Source: Methylosinus sp. Ce-a6
GTDB lineage: Bacteria; Pseudomonadota; Alphaproteobacteria; Rhizobiales; Beijerinckiaceae
NCBI RefSeq assembly: GCF_009811655.1
Contig: NZ_BGJX01000014.1
Span: 1-64,000, forward strand
Length of the DNA stretch: 64,000 bases
Direction: 5' to 3'
In this document: positions 53,370 to 61,000 of the stretch, one piece after another
How the letters are laid out: every line of letters begins with the position of its first letter
Numbering within the stretch: position 1 is the stretch's first letter
Notes under the pieces: model-generated
What the model saw: the letters and a program-made list of their open reading frames with translations, nothing else
Databases searched by the model: none
What the model was told of the DNA's origin: nothing
Translations under genes and position numbers: made by a program

Positions 53370-55645
53370 CGCGCTACACTCGAATGGGAAATATTTTCGG
53401 CGGGCGAGCCGCTCGCGTGCGCGCGGGAAGAAAGATCGCCTTCGCGAGGAATCGAACACCACTCGCGCCACAGACGCAAAAGTTCGTTGGAAAGATTCTG
53501 CCCGAAGCGAAGCTGATCGTTCAGCGGCGATGCGGCGACGCGATCACGCAATCCGGCGCGAAGCGAAGCGAGCTCGTCGAGCGCGCTCGACCAGCGAACG
53601 GCGGATGCGACATATTCGTCCACCGAGCGGCAACAGAACTCCGCGAGGCCGGCGGCGGTGAGATGGGTCGCAGAGTGGCGGCCGGCGAAAGTGTCGCCGA
53701 CGAAGGTGACGGTGGGAACGCCCATCCACATCGCCTCGAGCGTCGTGACGCCGCCCGAATAGGGAAACGGATCGAGCGCGAGATCGATTTGGCCATAGGC
53801 TTCGAGCAGCTTCGATTGCTCGGTTTCGCCGACGAGCTCGACGCGCTGACGAGACAGACCGGCGTTCTCGAAAATGCGATAGAGCGCGTCTCGCGTGGCG
53901 GTCTCGTTCAATCCGCCATAGACGAGAAGAATGCGCGAGCCGGGGACCCCATCGACGATGCGCGCCCAAGCGCGCGCGACCTCGGCGTTGAGCTTCGCCG
54001 GCCGGTTGAAGCAGCCGAAAGTGAAGACGTCCTTTTCGCTCGCGGGTAGCGGCGCCACATCCGGAGGATCGGTCGGCGGATGGTAGCACACATAGCAGTC
54101 CGGCAGCCGGATCACGGGCTCCATATAAAATTCGTCGTCCTCCGCGGGCGCTTCGATCGGATCGGCGATGAGTCCGTCATAGGTGTCGAGACCGATCGTT
54201 CCGACATAGCCCGCCCAGCTCAGCTGAATCGGAGCCGCGCGCCGCGCGAACAGGGAAAGGCGATTGCCGGCGGTATGCCCGGCGAGATCGAAGAGAATGT
54301 CGATCTCGTGCTCGCCGATCAAATCGGCGAGCGCATCGTCGTCGAGGCCGGACACGTCGCGCCAGAATCGGGCCGACGCCTTGTAGCGCTCGCTGAAATC
54401 GTCGTCTTCGCGTTTCTTGTCGGTCTTGTAGCAATAGATCTCATAGCCGAAAGCCGCGAGCTGCTCGAAGGCGCGCAATGTGAGGTAGGCGGCGGCGTGC
54501 CGATGGAAGTCGGCGGAGACGAGGCCGATCCGCGGCTTGCGCGCAGGTTTTGGCTCATTCGTGAAATCGAGCCGATCACGCGGCGCGACCCGATAGAGCG
54601 CGCCCCAATTCCGGTGCGCTTCGAGCAGCTCCCGTTTCGTCACGCCGGGCTTGTGCTGAAGAGCGAAGAGGAGCGTCCCGGCGATCTCGGCGCTCGCGGG
54701 ATTGAGCGACCCGGCATGACGATAGGCAACCACGGCCTCTTCTATGCGGCCCTGTCCGAGCAGGCCGAAGCCGCGGCTGACATAGGGCTCGGGCCGCAAC
54801 GGGTCGAGCGCGATGGCGCGTTCGATATGTTCGAGGCCGAGTTGAAAGCTGCGATGATTGATGAGGAATTGCCCGAACATATATTGCGACAACGCCTCGT
54901 TCGGCGCGAGTTTCGCCGCCATTTCGAACAGCCGTCCGGCCTGCTGCTCGCGCGCCTCCTTGCCGAAGTTCACGCCGAGCTCGATCAGCGCCCTGAAATT
55001 CTCGCTGTCGAGGGCGGCGGCCGCCTGCATGTCGTCCGCCGCCTTGTCGTATTCGCCATTCATCACGAAGGCGAGGGCGCGCGTGCGATATGCGTCCGCA
55101 TAGACGCCGTCGAGCCGCAAGGCGCGATCGAGGGCCTCGATCGCCTCCTCCCGGCGGTTCACATTCAGCAGCGCGAGCCCGAGGCTGTATTGCGCGAGCG
55201 GCAGGTTCGCGTTGCGCGACAATCCGCGCTGCAAGAACGGTATGCCTTCTCTCGGGCGCCCGGTGCGCGCGAGGCATGTGCCGATTTCGGCGAGCGATTG
55301 CGCATGCTCCGGCGTGACGAGGAGCTCGAGGCGAAATGCGTCGATCGCATCTTGAAAACGATCGAGACGACATAGAGCGACGCCGCGCGCATATTGATAG
55401 CCGGCTTGGTTCGGAGCGCATCGCGTCGCATCCTCGAATGCGCGCAGGGCTTCGCGCCAATGGCCGGCGCGGGCATGTTCGAGGCCACGCGAATGACATT
55501 TGCGCCCGCGTGCGATTTGCGCCGGCGCGATCTGCGTCGCCGCGCTCGCGCCGTCAGCGGCCATCGCGACGACTCCGAAAAACGCGCGCTCCGCGCCCAT
55601 GCTCGCGCGAATGATCGCACGCGCCGGCCCCGACTCCTCCGCCAT
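53366..55645 (-). CDS. TPR-containing glycosyltransferase family 41 (O-GlcNAc-transferase/SPINDLY-like)
   Basis: 759 residues. Residues ~40-330 are TPR units (GLEHARAGHWREALRAFEDA ... EEAIEALDRALRLDG). The C-terminal part is the GT41 double domain: RIGLVSADFHRHAAAYL, ILFDLAGHTAGNRLSLFARR, IQLSWAGYVGTIGLD, FGCFNRPAKLNAEV, DPFPYSGGVTTLEAMWMGVP, and FAGRHSATHL. GT41 enzymes attach a sugar to Ser/Thr, or to Asn in HMW1C-type enzymes, which modify adhesins. A very large adhesin-like gene lies 2.4 kb away, a plausible target. AGAGGA precedes the ATG at 55645. Confidence 0.9.
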   Translation of the reverse strand: MAEESGPARAIIRASMGAERAFFGVVAMAADGASAATQIAPAQIARGRKCHSRGLEHARAGHWREALRAFEDATRCAPNQAGYQYARGVALCRLDRFQDAIDAFRLELLVTPEHAQSLAEIGTCLARTGRPREGIPFLQRGLSRNANLPLAQYSLGLALLNVNRREEAIEALDRALRLDGVYADAYRTRALAFVMNGEYDKAADDMQAAAALDSENFRALIELGVNFGKEAREQQAGRLFEMAAKLAPNEALSQYMFGQFLINHRSFQLGLEHIERAIALDPLRPEPYVSRGFGLLGQGRIEEAVVAYRHAGSLNPASAEIAGTLLFALQHKPGVTKRELLEAHRNWGALYRVAPRDRLDFTNEPKPARKPRIGLVSADFHRHAAAYLTLRAFEQLAAFGYEIYCYKTDKKREDDDFSERYKASARFWRDVSGLDDDALADLIGEHEIDILFDLAGHTAGNRLSLFARRAAPIQLSWAGYVGTIGLDTYDGLIADPIEAPAEDDEFYMEPVIRLPDCYVCYHPPTDPPDVAPLPASEKDVFTFGCFNRPAKLNAEVARAWARIVDGVPGSRILLVYGGLNETATRDALYRIFENAGLSRQRVELVGETEQSKLLEAYGQIDLALDPFPYSGGVTTLEAMWMGVPTVTFVGDTFAGRHSATHLTAAGLAEFCCRSVDEYVASAVRWSSALDELASLRAGLRDRVAASPLNDQLRFGQNLSNELLRLWREWCSIPREGDLSSRAHASGSPAENISHSSVAR

Positions 55646-55875
55646 TTTCGCAATTCCTCTCAAATGAACACGTTCGGATGACGCATGATGTATAGAATAG
55701 GAGCGAAGGCGTTCGCGAACTTTTTTTCTGCGTCTGCGCCGAATTATTTTCTTCGCGATTCGGGCTCGAACGACGTCTATTGGTTGCAAGGCGGCGTGAA
55801 TGCGGCAATCGAAGAGGAAGCTGTCGTAGAGGCTACGCGTACTACTACAGATATCCTCTCAGCAACGTCGAACGA

Positions 55876-55904
55876 CTGTTACAGTAGCGTCATTTTACAG
55901 TCAT
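55876..55904 (+). promoter_or_regulatory. Pho-box-like site (three repeats) upstream of the PstS-like gene
   Basis: CTGTTAC, GCGTCAT and CAGTCAT lie at exact 11-base steps, separated by AGTA and TTTA; they match CTGTCAT at 5, 5 and 6 of 7 positions. The site ends 72 bases before the start at 55977. The rest of the 55646-55976 gap shows no gene. Since the downstream product looks like a phosphate-binding protein, PhoB control is a good reading. Confidence 0.6.
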
Positions 55905-55976
55905 CGAAACGGCCTCTCGGCGAGAGGCCGAACCCTTTCGCGCGGCCTTGCGCAATAATCTCGTATGGAGATGACA

Positions 55977-57764
55977 ATGTCAGCGATTTCCTTCGGCAAA
56001 CGCATTCTCAATGGAAGCTCGGCTCTCGCGCTTTCGTCTATCGCCCTGCTCGGCGTCCAGCCGGCCTCGGCGGATCCGTCGGAAGGCATTTTCGGCGGTG
56101 GCAGCACGCTCGCTTCGCTCGCCCTTCGTCAGGAGTTCGACTGCTGGGCCGATCATGTCGTGAAGGCCACGGGCCCGAGCACGGCGGTGGGCGGCAGCTG
56201 CTTTCCGGGCGTCGCGACGCTCGGTCTCTATGCCGGCGTCGGCAGCGGCAATGGCGCGCGCGCCTATATCGCCAATCGCGCCGATCATCTCGCGCTCGGC
56301 TCGTTCCCGTCGGCCATCAACTTTCCCGCCGTGCCGCCGGAGTATAAGGATGGCAGCATCGCGTCGCCGAGCTATCTGACGAGCTATCCCTATCCGCATA
56401 TCGATTTCGGCGCCAGCGACTCGCCGCTGGCGTCCAACCTTCTCAGCGGCCTCACCGTCACCACTTACACCGTCACTTGGGGCAGCACGACGGTTACGGC
56501 CGCCGTCGCGGGCTCGGCGTCCTACAACAGCGCCAATTGGGGCGCGCCGATCCAGCTGCCGCTGTTCGAAGCGCCGGTCGCCGTCGCGATCAACGTGCCG
56601 ACCTCGGGCACGAACGGCTGGACGATCAACTCGCAGACGACGCTCGGCGCCGCCGGCGGCGCGATCCAGCTCTCGACCGCGCAGGTCTGCGCGATCTTCT
56701 CGGGCCTCGTGACCAATTGGAACGACACGACGACCAACATTCCCTATCTGCTGAGCAACGGTTCGACCGGAACGCAGAAGTTCTCGGACGACAACAGCGG
56801 CGTAGCCTATCACACGAACAAGGCGATCACCATCGTCTATCGTTCGGACGGCAGCGGCACGAGCTTCGTCTTCACCAACTATCTGAAGAACGTCTGCCCG
56901 CTGCTCGATCCGAGCAACACCTACGGCTATCAGTCGATCTACAACACCAGCGTGCTGCCCAACAACAACTTCACGCAGCTGATCAACAAGGTCACGGCCT
57001 ATGGCCGCGCCTTCGCCGCCACCGTCGGCGCCGACGGCAGCGACGCCGTCGCGGCGGCGATCGGCAATTCGTCCGCGAACGACGGCCGCATCGGCTATCT
57101 GAGCAACGACTTCGTTCAGCCGTATAACCCTGTCTCGTCGACGGCGCCCTATGGCGCGAGCCTGCAGAACGACTATCTGCGCTTGCATCAGGTCTACCAC
57201 CCCGGCCAGTCGGGCGATCTGGGCTCCGCGCAGAACTTCATCGCGCCGACGCCGACCAGCGCCGACGCGGCCTGGGCGGCTCTGAACACGACCCATGGCG
57301 TCACGCTGTCGACGACCTGGACCTTCAACGATTATAACATCTATGCGAAGACCTTCCCGGCGAACACGAACCTGCCGGGTTCGCCCACATCCGGCAATCC
57401 GGGCTTTGTCGACATCGGCGGCCGCTCCATCCTCCCGCTGGCGGATGGCGCGGCGGCCTATTCGCTGGTCGGAACCGCCTATGGCTTCTTCTACAGCTGC
57501 TATGGCGACACCACCTCGCCCTACGCGATCACCGGCTCGTCTCGCGAGAGCAAGATCAAGGACTTCTTGACGTGGTTCTACAATGTCGCCGGCACGAAGC
57601 CGTCGACTGGCATTCTGAACAGCCGCGGCTTCGGAGGGCTTCCCTCGGCGTGGGTCTCGAACATCAATGCCGAATATCTCAACGGCTCGAACCCCAGCGT
57701 CATCGCCCATCCCGGCGCGCCTTTCACCAATTGCTACAGCGTGACGGGCGGCGCTCAGGGCTGA
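55977..57764 (+). CDS. Exported PstS-like substrate-binding protein
   Basis: 595 residues with a signal peptide (start MSAISFGKRILNG, cleavage near PASA-DPS). The mature part has PstS-like features: GIFGGGSTLASLALRQEFDC, VGGSCFPGVATLG, DFGASDSPL, ALVPVAVAINVP-like FEAPVAVAINVP, VCAIFSGLVTNWNDT, and IVYRSDGSGTSFVFTNYL. It is longer than ordinary PstS (~340), like the long secreted phosphate-binding proteins (ElpS/DING relatives). ATG 55977 has GGAG six bases upstream; two more ATGs lie just before it. A Pho-box-like site and a strong terminator flank it. It may be a substrate of the secretin. Confidence 0.82.
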   Translation: MSAISFGKRILNGSSALALSSIALLGVQPASADPSEGIFGGGSTLASLALRQEFDCWADHVVKATGPSTAVGGSCFPGVATLGLYAGVGSGNGARAYIANRADHLALGSFPSAINFPAVPPEYKDGSIASPSYLTSYPYPHIDFGASDSPLASNLLSGLTVTTYTVTWGSTTVTAAVAGSASYNSANWGAPIQLPLFEAPVAVAINVPTSGTNGWTINSQTTLGAAGGAIQLSTAQVCAIFSGLVTNWNDTTTNIPYLLSNGSTGTQKFSDDNSGVAYHTNKAITIVYRSDGSGTSFVFTNYLKNVCPLLDPSNTYGYQSIYNTSVLPNNNFTQLINKVTAYGRAFAATVGADGSDAVAAAIGNSSANDGRIGYLSNDFVQPYNPVSSTAPYGASLQNDYLRLHQVYHPGQSGDLGSAQNFIAPTPTSADAAWAALNTTHGVTLSTTWTFNDYNIYAKTFPANTNLPGSPTSGNPGFVDIGGRSILPLADGAAAYSLVGTAYGFFYSCYGDTTSPYAITGSSRESKIKDFLTWFYNVAGTKPSTGILNSRGFGGLPSAWVSNINAEYLNGSNPSVIAHPGAPFTNCYSVTGGAQG

Positions 57765-57789
57765 TCTGAGCGGTCGAATTTCCGTCGGG

Positions 57790-57821
57790 CCGGGCGCGTC
57801 GAAAGACGCGCCCGGTTTTTT
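57790..57821 (+). terminator. Rho-independent terminator of the PstS-like gene
   Basis: A perfect 11-bp stem CCGGGCGCGTC/GACGCGCCCGG with a GAAA loop followed directly by six T residues, 26 bases after the stop codon. Confidence 0.93.
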
Positions 57822-57860
57822 GCCATTTGGGACATGATACGGTCGCTGACGAAACAACGG

Positions 57861-57932
57861 CCCTCACCCTGAGGAGCCCGTGAAGCGGGCGTCTCGAACG
57901 GTCGAAAGCCGTGCGTGCTGGATCATCCTGCG
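57861..57932 (+). repeat. Palindromic intergenic repeat, family A (copy 2)
   Basis: CCCTCACCCTGAGGAGCC, a CCCGTGAAGCGGG hairpin, GTCTCGAA and on to TGGATCATCCTGCG: the same unit as at 260-330 in the opposite orientation, here between converging genes. Bases 57933-58027 show no gene. Confidence 0.7.
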
Positions 57933-58027
57933 TTTGCGGCTCAGGCTGAGCCCCCTTGGATCGCTTCGTCGCTTCGCTCCTCGCGATGATGACGATCAAA
58001 GGCGAATGCGTCGTGACCGCGTCGCCC

Positions 58028-61000
58028 TCACCGCGCGCCGCGCCGGCGCCGCTCCTCCTCCGGCTCTGCGCCGCTGCGCTCGGCCGGCTCGCCGCGATCC
58101 GAGCCGCCATAGCCCAAAATCTCGACGGTGATGAGCGAGGGCGCGTCGGAGCCGTCATTGCCGGCGCGCGGCGTCTCCACCGCCTTGGCGCCCGCGCCCG
58201 CCTGATTGGAGCCCGCCGTCAGCGCGGCGACATTGGGCCCGGGCGGCGGCGGCTGCAGGCCGGACACATTGCCCTGCACCTGGATATTGTAGACATTGGC
58301 CACATGCTGAGCGACAATGTTGAGATTGCCGGCGACGCGAATGCCCGCCGCGCCCGCATCCACCGTGCCTCGCGGCACCGCCAGAGTCGCGTTGCTGCCA
58401 TCCGGATCGAGCGAGGGAAGCGTCAATATCGCGCCTATGCCCGCGCCGGTCACGAGGCCCTGCGGATTGACCGCGCAATAGCCGCTGTAATAGGCGCAGA
58501 CGAGCTGCAGCACCGGATTGGAGACGTAAGTCTTCGGCCCCGAGCCGGCGAGAATATCGCCATTGCCGCTGAAAATATTCACGTCGCCGCCCTGCAGCGT
58601 CATGATGCGGCTCTGATTCACCAGCACGCTCTGATCCGTGTAAATGCGGATCGTGCCGCCGCGCAGCGTCAGAATGCCTTCCTCATAAGGCTTCTTATTG
58701 TCGCGGCCGGCCGAGCCGACCTTTATGCCGCCGACCGGGCCGATGATGTTGATGTCGCCGCCGAGCTGCGTCTCGATCAGCGAGAAGGGCATTGTGAGCC
58801 GGCCGACGGCGGCGGGATCGGCGCCGCCGCTGCCGTCATTCGCATAGCCGAGGCCTTTGGGAAACAAGGTTCCGATCGCCTCATAGGCGCGCCCATATTT
58901 CGCGTAATAGGGGCTCGCCGGATTGCGGTAGTCGGTCGCGACCTGGGTAAGGAAATCGAGGAAGGCGCGATCGACGAGCAGCTGCTGGCGCGTCGGCGAG
59001 AGCCCCTGGAACGCCGCCCAGGCCTGATCCCGCGGCAGGCCGAGGACGCCGGCGATATCGGCGAGGAAATCGATGCCATTGGCGCCGGCGGAGGCCGGAT
59101 CGACATAGGCCGAGATGGCCGAGGCGTAGTCGACGCCATTGGCGATTCCGTAGAGCACGTAAATGTCGGCGCCCTTGGCCGGGAGATAGCTTTTCAGAGG
59201 CACGGGTTGAGTAGTGTTAGGGATGAGCCCTCCGCCGCTGCCATTGCCGTAAGTGGAGACGTTAAAGCTCGTCGTGTTGACTTTTCTCCCGATGTTCCGC
59301 CCAGCCTCGAGCAGGAAAGCGCCGGGCCCGTAGAGACCATAGGTGGACCCGAAGACTCCACTAGTGGCGCTTACGATATCCCGGCCCGCTATGATGCTCG
59401 TCACATCCGACTCGTCGAGATTGACACCCGTGAAGTTGAGGGTCACATCCCGCCCGGCGATGATTTCCGCCGGCCGGTCGACGGTGAGGGCTCCCGTAAC
59501 ATCCTTGCCGGCGCTGACGAGCACGGGATCGCTGTTGGTCAGCGACTCCGGGGCCAGGCTGTAGGATGGCAGGCCGAGAGGGTTGATATAGGAAGTATTG
59601 CCCGTCAGCGGCGGCGCGTCGAGAGTGAGCGCCGCATTGATCGACCCCGCGGCGGCGAGAACGAGGCTTCCGACGCCATGGCCAGCGAGATCGGTCGGCA
59701 AGTCGAACATCGTCCCGCCGGCGTTCGTGATGTCGCCCTTCAGAGCGGCGATCTTCAGATTCGGCGGCAAGTAGGAGCCCGTGGCGCTCACATTTCCGCC
59801 GAGGCTGGTCAAGGACAGGCCGCTCTGCGGTCCATAGCTGGTGAAAGGCGTATCGCCGTACGACGTCGGATCGGACACCCTGAGCGTAACAGAGCCCGCC
59901 GCGACAATGTCGAAATAGGAATCCTGCGCGGCGAGCAGCAGCGGAAATGCGGTCGGATCCTTGGCGGCGGTGAGCGGATTGTCGGCGGTCTGCTGAATGG
60001 CGCCGCCGACCTCTATGCGCGCGCCGCCGCGCCCGACGAAAAACACGCTGGAGTTCAGATTGCCGCCGATCTGCGCGAGGAGATTGCCGCCGCCGTAATA
60101 AATGGCGTGCGGCGGATCGAAGACGTCGAATCCGCCGGCGACGGCGATCGCCTCCGGCAGAGCGACGGAAATATCGGTGACGTCCCGCCCCGCGCGCAAC
60201 GTCATGGAGCCGCCGCCGAGCGCCCCAAAATTCTGAAAGAAAGTCGCATAATTGACATAGGCGGTCGACTGGCAGCCCGCCGGCAATCCGTAACAGCTAG
60301 AAAACGGCGTCGAATCCTTGTCCGACTGCATGACCGCGGCGTACCATGCGGTCCAAGGCGTGGACGTCGCCTGTGTCGTTTGCTCGAAGCCGATGATCGA
60401 CTGGCCCGCCTCGATTGTGACGGAGCCGCCGCCCGCACCAAAGCCTCTCTGCCGCAGACGATTGCCATCCAAGCCGAACGAATTGGCGTAGACAAACGAT
60501 TCCAACCCGTTGGGAGCACCCACATATTGCGTGAGATAGCCGCTGGTGTTGAAAAACCGATCGAAATTCTGCGGCCTGTAATCCGCCGGCGTCGCGGCGA
60601 GCGCGCCCGCCGTATAGACCGCGCCCTGGACCGTCGTGTCGGTGAATTCGACATTGCCCGCCGCCGTCAGACGGATCGACCCCGTGCCGGTGCGCACCAG
60701 CGTCGGAATGTAATGGGTCCTATATCGGATGAGTCCGCTGTCCGAGTATATACCCACATAGCTCGTGTGGCCATTGATAGTGATGCTGGAGGTCGGGCTC
60801 GTCGGCGAGACTGCGCCGGCGACCGGAACCACCGCGTCCGGATTGGCCGGCGCAATGGCGCCGAAGGCGGCGCCCGCGACGAAGTCATAGGAGAAGGAGC
60901 CGAGATTGCCCGGCCCGATCGACATAAGGCTCGCGGCCGAGGTGGTGTTCCATTCCGTCAGCCGAACCGTGGCGCCGTTGGGCGCGGTTCCGGTCGCGAT

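Noticed and set aside
55980-57857. 625-codon reverse frame opposite the PstS-like gene
   Set aside because: Covers a gene with signal peptide and PstS motifs; the antisense product is Arg/Gly-rich noise.
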